DNA from: Lactobacillaceae bacterium
GTDB lineage: Bacteria; Bacillota; Bacilli; Lactobacillales; Lactobacillaceae
Assembly: GCA_031289615.1 (NCBI GenBank)
Contig: JAITPD010000023.1
Location: forward strand, 1 to 39,509
Length of the DNA: 39,509 nucleotides
Direction of reading: 5' to 3'
The notes beneath the pieces were generated by a model. It was not told where the DNA came from. It was given only the letters and a program-made list of their open reading frames with translations, and made no database searches. Below, in pieces: positions 1-8,925 of this stretch. Both the position numbers and the translations under genes were made by a program. The stretch's first letter is position 1. Every line of letters starts with the position of its first letter.

Positions 1-64
1 TCAAGCTGCCTGAAAGATATTCTTGCACAACTGTAACTTTCTGTTCAAAACTATATTTTGTCAT
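1..64 (-). CDS. IS3-family transposase OrfA, N-terminal fragment (partial)
   Basis: The minus strand from an ATG at 64 reads MTKYSFEQKVTVVQEYLSGS and continues past the window edge. This matches the start of the helix-turn-helix OrfA of IS3-family (IS150-like) elements, where a short N-terminal DNA-binding ORF precedes OrfB, the DDE integrase-type ORF, usually joined by programmed frameshift. Only 21 codons are visible, so the exact IS cannot be named. A GGAG ribosome binding site lies 9-10 nt before the start, within a hairpin stem formed with the terminal repeat. Confidence 0.75.
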   Translation of the reverse strand, partial: MTKYSFEQKVTVVQEYLSGSL

Positions 65-118
65 AATAAAAGAGCTCCAAGTTGGTTAGATTTTGTCTAA
101 CTTTCTTGGAGCCCTTCA
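1..118 (-). mobile_element. 5' end of an IS3-family insertion sequence (truncated by window edge)
   Basis: The terminal inverted repeat occupies 93-118 and, read on the minus strand, begins TGAAGGGCTCC. The same 26-bp end with one mismatch reappears in plus orientation at 39398-39423 next to a transposase C-terminus, so the two edges carry opposite ends of one IS type. The start of OrfA lies just inside (64 downward). Between the repeat and OrfA an imperfect hairpin (about 73-113) includes the OrfA ribosome binding site. The rest of the element lies outside the window. Confidence 0.85.
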
Positions 119-196
119 CAATGGGTTCAGCTTTTTTTATGCTCCTTAAAGTTATTAGACTTTTATTAGAAAAATATTCATCTTTTTTAAGACGTA

Positions 197-206
197 TTGT
201 AAACAA
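197..206. promoter_or_regulatory. Dyad TTGTAAACAA, copy 1 (candidate operator)
   Basis: The 10-bp sequence TTGTAAACAA has TTGT/ACAA arms. An identical copy lies at 327-336, and the two flank the likely promoter region of the beta-glucoside genes (TATAAT-like sequence near 251-256). Paired identical dyads around a sugar-operon promoter suggest a repressor site. The regulator is unknown and is not encoded nearby. Confidence 0.4.
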
Positions 207-321
207 ATTAAGAAGTTGTTGGTAACACGAACATGAATGTTATTGCTTGTATTATAATTCAATTATAAAAGTAAGAAATGGTTCAGATAAACGATTGAGT
301 TATAGGTAATCAGGTTAATAA

Positions 322-1809
<1,488 letters not shown>

Positions 1810-1826
1810 AACGAAAGGACAAATTT

Positions 1827-3212
1827 ATGACAGAACCAAAAATTCCAGCTGATTTTTTCTGGGGTAATTCTGTTTCGTCGATGCAAACAGAAGGCGCGTG
1901 GAACATTGATGGTAAGGGCTTGTCAGTGTACGATGTTCGACCAGCAACGGATCACACAATGGATTGGCATGATGTAATTGACGAATATCACCGCTATGAA
2001 GAAGATCTTGATTTGATGCAAGACATGCATATGAACATGTACCGGATTCAGATTTCGTGGTCACGGGTTTGTCCAGACGGCGATGGGGCGTTTAATGAGA
2101 CGGGGATTCAGTACTATTCAGATTTGATTGACGCTATGATCGCGCGTGGAATTGAGCCAATGATTTGTTTGTATCATTTTGATATGCCACTGAATTTGGC
2201 AAAGAATTACAATGGCTTCAAGGAACGCTATGTAGTGGAGGTGTTTGTTCGGTATTCCCAAGAAATGGTGAAGCGATTTGCAGATCGAGTAAAATATTGG
2301 ATTACATTCAACGAACATAATTTATATTTTACAGACGAGGTTTTTGAAATTTCTGGCTACGATCATGGTGAGCGGACGTTGTCTGACCTGTATGAAATTT
2401 TTCATCACACAATGTTGGCGCACGCCCAAGTTGATGCTTTTATTCATCAGAATTACTCAGACGTTAAAATCGGTGGAATGCTCGCCGTGGCAGCTTGTTA
2501 TCCAGCCACTTCTAAGCCGAGCGATGTATTTGCAAACCGACAAATTGATGAATTTTTGAATAACAATCTTAACGACGCTTACGTGCATGGTCATTATTCA
2601 CATGAAGTTTTGACCTATGTTAAAAATCATCAAATTGATTGGGATTTCCAACCAGAAGATGCACAAATTTTGGCAGCACAAAAGGCAGATTTTCTCTCGT
2701 TTAGCTATTATCGAACGGACACAATCAATGCTGATAAAATTCCGGCAGGTGAGGCACCTAATCGTTATCTCAACTGGGGAAATGAAAAAAATCGTTTCCT
2801 AGATGCTAACGAGTGGGACTGGACAATTGACCCACTTGGCTTTAGAAATATGATCACAAGCATGTATGCGCGTTATGGAGTACCGGTCTTCCCGATTGAA
2901 AACGGGATTGGTTGGCGTGAAAGCTGGGATGGCGTGAATCCAATCGAGGACGATTACCGGATTGAATACCATCGCGACCACATTCAGGCTATGAAGGACG
3001 CAATGTTTATAGATGGAGCTGAAGTTATTGGCTATCTCGGCTGGGGCTTGATTGATATTCCAAGTTCGCATGCAGACATGGAGAAACGCTATGGAGCGGT
3101 TTATGTGAATCGTTCGAATCATGACTTAAAGGATTTGAAGCGGGTTCCCAAGAAATCATACTATTGGTTTAAAAAAGTTTTGGCTATAAACGGTGACGTC
3201 TTAAAAGAATAA
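1827..3212 (+). CDS. 6-phospho-beta-glucosidase, second GH1 paralogue
   Basis: This 461-residue GH1 enzyme lies directly after the first. The acid/base glutamate is residue 163 (TFNEHN) and the nucleophile is residue 358 (PIENGIG). The C-terminal SSHADMEKRYGAVYV again carries the Ser/Lys/Tyr phosphate-binding set, so a phosphorylated substrate is expected. It clearly differs from the upstream copy, for example with a shorter N-terminal loop before the DEYHRYEEDL region, so different aglycone or linkage preference is plausible (inference). The ribosome binding site is GAAAGGAC just before the ATG. The EIIC gene follows after about 50 bp. Confidence 0.92.
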   Translation: MTEPKIPADFFWGNSVSSMQTEGAWNIDGKGLSVYDVRPATDHTMDWHDVIDEYHRYEEDLDLMQDMHMNMYRIQISWSRVCPDGDGAFNETGIQYYSDLIDAMIARGIEPMICLYHFDMPLNLAKNYNGFKERYVVEVFVRYSQEMVKRFADRVKYWITFNEHNLYFTDEVFEISGYDHGERTLSDLYEIFHHTMLAHAQVDAFIHQNYSDVKIGGMLAVAACYPATSKPSDVFANRQIDEFLNNNLNDAYVHGHYSHEVLTYVKNHQIDWDFQPEDAQILAAQKADFLSFSYYRTDTINADKIPAGEAPNRYLNWGNEKNRFLDANEWDWTIDPLGFRNMITSMYARYGVPVFPIENGIGWRESWDGVNPIEDDYRIEYHRDHIQAMKDAMFIDGAEVIGYLGWGLIDIPSSHADMEKRYGAVYVNRSNHDLKDLKRVPKKSYYWFKKVLAINGDVLKE

Positions 3213-3264
3213 GTTGACGTCGAAATTATTGCTGATTTATTTCTATCACACAAGGAGTAGTGAC

Positions 3265-4671
3265 ATGGATCAAAATGCACAAGAAACATGGATTAACAAG
3301 CATGTTTTGGCGCCTATCATGAAGGTCGTGAATACGAAGCCCATGAATGCGTTAAAAAATGGAATGGTATACGCTTTGCCATTCATCATCATCGGATCAA
3401 TTTTCTTGATTCTTTCAAATATCCCTTATGCACCAGTTGCTAAGGTAATTGCGGATTCTGGTTGGGCGGCTTTTTTCTCACAAGCCTACACAGTTTCATT
3501 TGGAGTACTAGCAGTCTGGGCGGCCATCGGAATCGCATATTGTTATGTGCGTGATGAAGGGTACGAAGCCTTGCCAGCAGGGTTAACATCATTTGCAGTC
3601 TTCTTGTTGTTGCAACATTTGTCTGTCGCTAGTCCGCTAGTTGCAGCTACGGCAAAGGGTGGAGACTTGCACAAATACACTGCTAACATTGATAAGCTTC
3701 CACATGCCGTTCAAACATTGATGAACGCTGATGTGACGGGCGTTATTAGTACAACTTGGCTTGGTGGTCAAGGAATGATTGGCGCAATCCTAATTGGTAT
3801 TTTCACCGGAATTGCCTACTCAAAGATGTTGAAGGCAGGTTGGTCAATTAAGTTGCCAGAACAAGTACCGGCCAACGTTGCGGGTCAATTTACTGCCATG
3901 ATTCCAGCCGGAGTTATTATCACAGTTGCAATGTTCATCTACGCATTCTTTGATAAGGTCTTGCACGCTGATTTGCTGACAGAAATTTATCATTTAATTC
4001 AAACGCCATTGCAAGGGGTTTCTGATTCTTTGCCAGGCGCACTGATTATTGCGTTCCTTGTGCCATTCTTCTGGTTCTTCGGAGTGCACGGTGGTTTGAT
4101 CATGGGGGCCATCACGGCTGGATTGTTGATTCCAAATACCTTTGATAACGCCGCTTTGTATAAGGCAGGGAAGTTGTCTTTGGAAAATGGTGCGCATATT
4201 GTTACAAATGAGTTCTACAATAACTTTATTAACTTAACTGGTTCTGGAATTACGATTGGTTTGGTGGTCTTTACTCTCTGGCGGGCGCGTTCTGTGCAAT
4301 TGCGCTCACTTGGTAAGATCGAAGCAGTGCCGGCATTGTTCAATATTAACGAGCCATTCCTGTTTGGATTGCCATTGGTCTTGAACCCAATGCTTGCGAT
4401 TCCATTCTTCTTGACACCTGTTATAGTTGCATTAACAACGTATTTGGTGATTTGGTCTGGAATTGTTCCGCCGTTGAACGGGGTTGCAGCGCCATGGACG
4501 ACACCACCAATTATTTCTGGTTTCTTGATTGGTGGATGGAAGATGGCTGTCTGGCAAACGATTACGCTGTTAATTTCAACAGCAATGTATTTCCCATTTG
4601 CAATGCATTATGACAAGATGTTGGTTGCTCAAGAACACGCTAATTTAGCAAAAGAAACTGATGCAGCTTAA
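3265..4671 (+). CDS. PTS EIIC component, cellobiose/lactose family
   Basis: This 468-residue polytopic membrane protein is the sugar-translocating EIIC subunit of a phosphotransferase system. The start at 3265 is chosen because it follows AAGGAG at 3252-3257 with proper spacing; the reading frame is open for 17 codons upstream but without such a site. The N-terminal ALKNGMVYALPFIIIGSIFLI and the conserved NINEPFLFGLPLVLNP (NEP glutamate near residue 363) are typical of the lactose/cellobiose/diacetylchitobiose EIIC class. No EIIA or EIIB is encoded in the window, so those subunits must come from elsewhere. It pairs with the two upstream phospho-glucosidases. Confidence 0.92.
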   Translation: MDQNAQETWINKHVLAPIMKVVNTKPMNALKNGMVYALPFIIIGSIFLILSNIPYAPVAKVIADSGWAAFFSQAYTVSFGVLAVWAAIGIAYCYVRDEGYEALPAGLTSFAVFLLLQHLSVASPLVAATAKGGDLHKYTANIDKLPHAVQTLMNADVTGVISTTWLGGQGMIGAILIGIFTGIAYSKMLKAGWSIKLPEQVPANVAGQFTAMIPAGVIITVAMFIYAFFDKVLHADLLTEIYHLIQTPLQGVSDSLPGALIIAFLVPFFWFFGVHGGLIMGAITAGLLIPNTFDNAALYKAGKLSLENGAHIVTNEFYNNFINLTGSGITIGLVVFTLWRARSVQLRSLGKIEAVPALFNINEPFLFGLPLVLNPMLAIPFFLTPVIVALTTYLVIWSGIVPPLNGVAAPWTTPPIISGFLIGGWKMAVWQTITLLISTAMYFPFAMHYDKMLVAQEHANLAKETDAA

Positions 4672-4686
4672 TAACTAAAAGTACTA

Positions 4687-4733
4687 AAAAATCCCGGAGC
4701 GCCTATAATAAGGTGTTTCGGGATTTTAGTTTG
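4687..4733. terminator. Bidirectional intrinsic terminator between EIIC and rnjA
   Basis: The stem AAAATCCCG ... CGGGATTTT, with an inner pairing GCGCC/GGTGT, lies between two convergent genes. It has A-rich sequence on the left and T-rich sequence on the right, so it can stop both the EIIC transcript and rnjA. Confidence 0.85.
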
Positions 4734-4761
4734 ATTCAAAAATTCATCAAGAGCAGATGAA

Positions 4762-6441
4762 TTAAATCATAATAAACATTGGTAAGATTAATGGTCGACG
4801 CTTTGTTTGATCATACAAGAAACGTTGGAGTTGTGAAACCACTACATTGCGAATTGTATGTTCACTAGCATTTGGCTCACGCATCGCAGTCAAGATAGCC
4901 TTAAATATTTCACGGCGGCCTTCGTTGATCAATTCTTCAGATTCACGCATATAGATAAATCCACGTGAGAGAATGTCAGGGCCAGCAGTTATTTCTTGAT
5001 TCTTTAAGTCAATGGTTGCAACAACAACGACCAAACCATCTTGTGAAAGCATTTGACGATCGCGCAAGACAGCAGTTCCGATGTCACCGATTCCGCTACC
5101 ATCGACGTAAGTGTCATCAGCAGGAATATGATCAGCAACACGGGCAGAGTCAGCAGTCAAAGCCAAGACATCACCGTTATCAAGTACGAACGTATTTTCC
5201 TTTGGCACACCAATTTCATAACCAAGACCAGCGTGAACCTTTAACATCCGGTATTCACCGTGGACAGGCATGAAGTACTTAGGCTTCATCAATGACAACA
5301 TTAACTTTTGTTCTTCTTGACCACCGTGGCCAGAAGTGTGAATATTGTTGACCTTACCATGAATGACATTTGCTCCGGCTTCTTCCAATTCGTTAATGAC
5401 CCGGTTCACTGATTGAGTGTTTCCAGGGATTGGAGAAGAGGAGAAGATAACAGTATCATCAGGTTGGATTTTAATCTGCTTGTGCGTTCCGTTTGCAATC
5501 CGGGCCAATGCAGCCATTGGTTCACCTTGCGATCCAGTTGACAAAATCAAAACTTTCTCGGGTGGTAATTTATTGGCTTCATGCGCATCGATCAGCATCT
5601 CTTGTGGAATATCTAGATAGCCAAGTTCCAGCCCGTTATTCACGGCAGAATCCATTGAACGTCCAAACACCGCAATTTTACGACCATGGGCCAAAGCAGC
5701 TTCAGTCGCCATTTGGACACGTGACATGTTTGAGGCGAAAGTAGCAAAGATAATCCGGCCAGTGATGTCGTCAAAGAGGCGATCGATTGTTTTACCAACC
5801 CATTTTTCTGACTTAGTAAACTCAGCTCGTTCAGCGTTGGTTGAATCTGACATTAGAAGCAAAACACCTTCAGAACCAATGCGGGCCATCTTTTGCAAGT
5901 TAGGTGGCTGATGCGTTGTTGGCGTCAGGTCGAACTTGAAATCACCAGTTTCTACGATTACTCCAGCCGGCGTGTGCACAGCAACTCCAAATGTATCAGG
6001 AATAGAGTGGGTCGTACGGAAGAATTCAACAGTCAAAGAACCAAATTTCAAAACATCATCTTCGGTAATTTCGTGTAATTCGGTCTTGTTTAGTAAACCA
6101 TGTTCCTCAAGTTTGTTTCTGATTAAAGCAAGGGCGAGGGGACCACCATAAACAGGCACGTTAACAGTATTTAAGAAGAAATGGATTGCTCCAATGTGGT
6201 CTTCGTGTCCGTGGGTAATGACAAGCCCGCGGATCTTGCTTTCGTTTTCTTTTAAATAAGTGTAATCAGGAATGACGTAATCGATTCCCAACAATTCATC
6301 TTCAGGGAACTTTACACCGGCATCAATCACAACAATATCGTCGCCAGATTGGATTGCATACGTGTTTTTTCCAATTTCGCCAAGGCCACCCAGTGCGAAC
6401 ACTGCGACTTCATTTGGCTTAACATTAATATCCATTGCCAT
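4762..6441 (-). CDS. rnjA: Ribonuclease J1
   Basis: This 559-residue beta-CASP metallo-beta-lactamase RNase has 5'-3' exonuclease and endonuclease activity in RNA turnover of Firmicutes. The zinc-binding motif HGHEDH is at residues 77-82, followed by a SDSTNAE region and GHGGQEEQ and MPVHGEYRM motifs typical of RNase J. The start at 6441 follows GGAG; an in-frame ATG two codons later is a possible alternative. It lies 2 bp after rpoY on the same strand, the conserved gene order in Bacillales and Lactobacillales, which supports the RNase J1 rather than J2 assignment. Confidence 0.95.
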   Translation of the reverse strand: MAMDINVKPNEVAVFALGGLGEIGKNTYAIQSGDDIVVIDAGVKFPEDELLGIDYVIPDYTYLKENESKIRGLVITHGHEDHIGAIHFFLNTVNVPVYGGPLALALIRNKLEEHGLLNKTELHEITEDDVLKFGSLTVEFFRTTHSIPDTFGVAVHTPAGVIVETGDFKFDLTPTTHQPPNLQKMARIGSEGVLLLMSDSTNAERAEFTKSEKWVGKTIDRLFDDITGRIIFATFASNMSRVQMATEAALAHGRKIAVFGRSMDSAVNNGLELGYLDIPQEMLIDAHEANKLPPEKVLILSTGSQGEPMAALARIANGTHKQIKIQPDDTVIFSSSPIPGNTQSVNRVINELEEAGANVIHGKVNNIHTSGHGGQEEQKLMLSLMKPKYFMPVHGEYRMLKVHAGLGYEIGVPKENTFVLDNGDVLALTADSARVADHIPADDTYVDGSGIGDIGTAVLRDRQMLSQDGLVVVVATIDLKNQEITAGPDILSRGFIYMRESEELINEGRREIFKAILTAMREPNASEHTIRNVVVSQLQRFLYDQTKRRPLILPMFIMI

Positions 6442-6443
6442 AT

Positions 6444-6662
6444 TTAGAACTCCGTTAACTTGAAGTTAGCTCCGAGACTTTGTTTTTCATAAGTCAAAGC
6501 TGCTTCTGATAATTCTTCAATTAGCTCCAAGTTGTAAGCTGTGTTTGTCTCTACGGCTAAACGAGCTTCAGCAAGGCTTGGTGCTTCGATGTAAAGAGAA
6601 TGGGTGCTTTCCCGCTTAGGGTTTCGCTTCATTGACTCTTGGTAATAAACTTTGTAAATCAT
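6444..6662 (-). CDS. rpoY: RNA polymerase epsilon subunit (RpoY/YkzG)
   Basis: This 72-residue protein begins MIYKVYYQESMKRNPKREST, the recognisable DUF1447 signature of the small auxiliary RNA polymerase subunit of Firmicutes. AAAGGAG lies about 11 nt before the ATG. An extended -10 (TGGTACAAT read on the minus strand, at 6748-6756) lies upstream and probably starts the rpoY-rnjA transcript. Its tight coupling to rnjA is conserved across the phylum. Confidence 0.95.
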   Translation of the reverse strand: MIYKVYYQESMKRNPKRESTHSLYIEAPSLAEARLAVETNTAYNLELIEELSEAALTYEKQSLGANFKLTEF

Positions 6663-6747
6663 TTGCTAATGATCTCCTTTAAATTTTTTCTGAGATTGCT
6701 TTTGAAGCTCGCTCGAAAGGTACTGATACAAAATATCCTTGTCTACC

Positions 6748-6756
6748 ATTGTACCA
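6748..6756 (-). promoter_or_regulatory. Extended -10 promoter element for rpoY-rnjA
   Basis: Read on the minus strand, TGG followed by TACAAT forms an extended -10. A weak TTAAAC -35-like element lies 18 bp upstream. It sits about 85 bp before the rpoY start, with no other gene between. Confidence 0.45.
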
Positions 6757-6811
6757 TGAACTGCTAGTCAAGTTTAATCCTTTCGCTGTTTTAAAATAAA
6801 TCTTAAAAAAA

Positions 6812-6850
6812 GTTGAGATAAAAACTAGAACTTCCTAGTCCAATCTCAAC
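6812..6850 (-). terminator. Intrinsic terminator after the VanY-type carboxypeptidase
   Basis: On the minus strand GTTGAGAT pairs with ATCTCAAC, with a nested ACTAG/CTAGT inner stem, and is followed by a run of seven T. It lies immediately downstream of the stop of the gene ending at 6858. Confidence 0.85.
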
Positions 6851-6857
6851 CAATTTA

Positions 6858-7676
6858 TTATTTGCGCGGATTCAAAAAATGTTGATTGTTTTGATTATAC
6901 TCGTCCAATGCGGCAATATCTTGGCTGGCATTTTGATTGTAATCACCACCCGGAACACCGGTAAACTCTTCTAGCGTCGTAATTTTTTTATTAAACATTT
7001 CAGTAGCGTTTTCAACCCCAATGTAGCGCATGTGCCATTCTTCGCCTTCATAACCAGTAATGTTGCTTTCACCACGCGGATAGCGAATGATAAAGCCATA
7101 TTCGTGGGCATGCTGTTGAAGCCATTCATACATCGCATCATTCGTGGGTAGTTGACCATCTGTTCCTAATAGGTCAAAAGCCAGGCCAGATTGGTGTTCT
7201 GAATAACCTGGACGAGCAGAGAAAGTATCGGCTTGTTCCTTGCCTTGACTGGCTACGTAATTATCATACAAAGCTTTTTGATAAGGGTAGGCCCGGAATC
7301 CAGAAATATTATTTGAAATTGCAAAACCAGCATGTTGCATCGCCGTAATCAATTTAGTTTTGGCTTTATCTGCAGCGGGCATTAATCCGGAACCATCAGC
7401 GTTATTATCAGGGGTGCTTCCATTGTAAGGATTATAATCGGCAGGTAGGGGGTGCTTTTTATTCACAACGAGCAAGAGACGTGCATTTTCAGTTCCTGCT
7501 TTAATTGGGGCAATTGTTTTTGCTTTCGAACTTGTTTTAGTGGTTGATGACACTTGGCTAGAAGAACTATTCGTTGCGACATCATTATCTTTGTGGCTAA
7601 AAATTGTTAATGCTCCGCCAATAATTACCAAAATGGCAATCACGGCAAGCACAAAGCTAAACCGACCGTATTTCAT
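6858..7676 (-). CDS. D,D- or L,D-carboxypeptidase, VanY/LdcB-like (peptidase M15B)
   Basis: This 272-residue membrane-anchored peptidoglycan carboxypeptidase has an N-terminal transmembrane helix (about 8-27), then a Ser/Thr-rich linker to about 60 and an extracellular zinc peptidase domain. The metal and catalytic motifs are SEHQSGLAFD (His161, Asp168) and GEEWHMRY (Glu213, His215), with the preceding SGFRAYPYQ typical of the family. It would trim the terminal D-Ala of stem peptides. Nothing suggests vancomycin resistance, since vanHAX genes are absent. The ribosome binding site AAAAGGAG lies before the ATG, and the gene has its own terminator. Confidence 0.88.
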   Translation of the reverse strand: MKYGRFSFVLAVIAILVIIGGALTIFSHKDNDVATNSSSSQVSSTTKTSSKAKTIAPIKAGTENARLLLVVNKKHPLPADYNPYNGSTPDNNADGSGLMPAADKAKTKLITAMQHAGFAISNNISGFRAYPYQKALYDNYVASQGKEQADTFSARPGYSEHQSGLAFDLLGTDGQLPTNDAMYEWLQQHAHEYGFIIRYPRGESNITGYEGEEWHMRYIGVENATEMFNKKITTLEEFTGVPGGDYNQNASQDIAALDEYNQNNQHFLNPRK

Positions 7677-7824
7677 ATTAGACTCCTTTTAAAAAATGTT
7701 GTACCTTCATCTTGAACAATTGTGGAGTGAATGTCAAATCGATAATTAGTGAAAAATAGAGCATATTCTGCTAAGATTGGAGTAAATGATGCGAAGGCAT
7801 AATTGTTAAGAAAGAGGAATTATC

Positions 7825-8325
7825 ATGCATCTTTTACACTTTTTATTTTGGCTGATTTTGCTCGGAGCAATTATTGCGCTGGGCGTACGCATTAATCGAA
7901 TGGTTGGTCGGCGAGAAACTGAGCGCAACATTATTAAATCGCAACAAGTGGTGAATGCTTCAGTGAACGAAGTGATTCGTGATATGGCACAGGAATTAAA
8001 TCTAGAAATCCCACAACGGGTTACGTCAACACTGGTCGCCAATATTTGGGGCTACAATGTGATGGCATATGAATTTAAGTTTAATTACGAAGTTGCACAG
8101 GCAATCGTGCCAATGAGACAAAAGATTAATACTGGGTTAGGTCGCTATACGTTGGCGCATGAAATTATTAGTGTTGATGAAGCAGTCCAGCCGATTATCG
8201 TGACGGATCTGTGGTATGACCAGCTTAAACCGGTTTTGCATATGGATGTTGCGTACGTTTCGACCGAACAAACGGCAGCGTACTTGCGTGATTTAAAGAA
8301 ATTAAACCAACCATTTCAAACCTGA
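7825..8325 (+). CDS. Small membrane-anchored protein of unknown function
   Basis: This 166-residue protein is not recognised. It has one N-terminal hydrophobic helix (about residues 3-20), then a basic stretch (RINRMVGRRETER) and a soluble domain with a regular alpha/beta pattern, ending in TAAYLRDLKKLNQPFQ. There are no cysteines or evident catalytic motifs. The ribosome binding site AAAGAGG precedes the ATG. It is divergent from the carboxypeptidase gene and ends 20 bp before the promoter-like start of the large structured RNA region. The small signal-anchor layout suggests a membrane or envelope role, which is inference. Confidence 0.75.
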   Translation: MHLLHFLFWLILLGAIIALGVRINRMVGRRETERNIIKSQQVVNASVNEVIRDMAQELNLEIPQRVTSTLVANIWGYNVMAYEFKFNYEVAQAIVPMRQKINTGLGRYTLAHEIISVDEAVQPIIVTDLWYDQLKPVLHMDVAYVSTEQTAAYLRDLKKLNQPFQT

Positions 8326-8333
8326 TTTTGCGG

Positions 8334-8347
8334 TATACTATTATAAA
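8334..8347 (+). promoter_or_regulatory. -10 region for the structured RNA / def transcript
   Basis: TATACT at 8334-8339 is followed by a second AT-rich hexamer TATAAA at 8342-8347. A closely similar GGTATACTTTTATAA string precedes yidC at 21122-21136. The -35 is not clear. If used, the transcript starts just before the first helix of the structured region. Confidence 0.4.
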
Positions 8348-8890
8348 GTAATGTGTGGTGCTAGCTGTGCAACACTTTGGTCATTTTTCACTTGCGTGGT
8401 GGCTTTTCAATAATGATAGTAAGTGGCGACACGGTCCCATTCGACTTTTAATTTCGACGAGCCGAAATTTAGTCAAATTGGTGCCGCTACCACGCTTTAA
8501 GGAGTGTGCACAAAGGCGTCCTGAGCTGTCGGGATAAGATTATTTTCCAATTTGCTACCAAAGCGTAGCGACGTAGTGATTTGGAAAAGAAGCTTATAAC
8601 CGAAGCTCAGCCTTTGTAAACATGATGATCACCTACTATCAGCATCTCAATCCACCACGCTTTTACTAAAATGACAAGGTGTTACGCACTTTGCTTGATC
8701 AGCGAAGCGATTCTGTCGTCGGATGAGCAGCCCTTGCCAAATCTAGGCGAACCTTTTCACGCGCGCTTTAGTGCCGTGAAATTGGCAAATTATTTTGCCA
8801 TTCGCCATGAATCGTGCAGGGCCATCCGAACGTAAAGAATCTTTAGCGAAGCTGATCAAACAACGGGCAATATTTCAAAGCTAGCACAAT
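8345..8890 (+). ncRNA. Candidate large structured RNA (about 540 nt) upstream of def
   Basis: No convincing protein is encoded, yet nearly the whole stretch pairs. A closing helix GTGCTAGCT 8358-8366 pairs with 8879-8887. The 5' domain pairs 8371-8378/8676-8683, 8380-8387/8668-8675, 8394-8402/8652-8660 and 8414-8421/8634-8641. Inside it lie 8423-8432/8481-8490, hairpin 8443-8456/8463-8474, and a long stem 8510-8517/8610-8617, 8523-8527/8604-8608, 8534-8538/8593-8597, 8543-8550/8581-8588. The 3' domain pairs 8695-8703/8851-8859, 8720-8725/8823-8828, 8734-8740/8782-8788 and 8755-8761/8775-8781, with 8746-8751/8801-8806 crossing as a pseudoknot. RNase P RNA, tmRNA and T-box signatures are absent. 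Size and ornateness recall ROOL or GOLLD RNAs, but identity was not testable. No terminator separates it from def. Confidence 0.75.
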
Positions 8891-8925
8891 GCGTTAAGTA
8901 AACTAAATCAATGGAGATAATGAAC

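Noticed and set aside
286-299. Possible cre in front of the beta-glucosidase genes
   Set aside because: Only the core TAAACGATT fits; the outer TG and CA positions do not match the consensus.
6858-7676. Vancomycin resistance gene vanY
   Set aside because: No vanH, vanA/B, vanX or vanRS neighbours; M15B carboxypeptidases are ordinary cell wall enzymes in these bacteria.
8355-8537. Open frame of about 60 codons inside the structured RNA
   Set aside because: It has no ribosome binding site, its protein has no recognisable features, and its bases are better explained by paired helices.
8345-8890. RNase P RNA, tmRNA or T-box identity for the large RNA
   Set aside because: The conserved RNase P P4 strings, the tmRNA ends with tag ORF, and the T-box antiterminator signature were not found.
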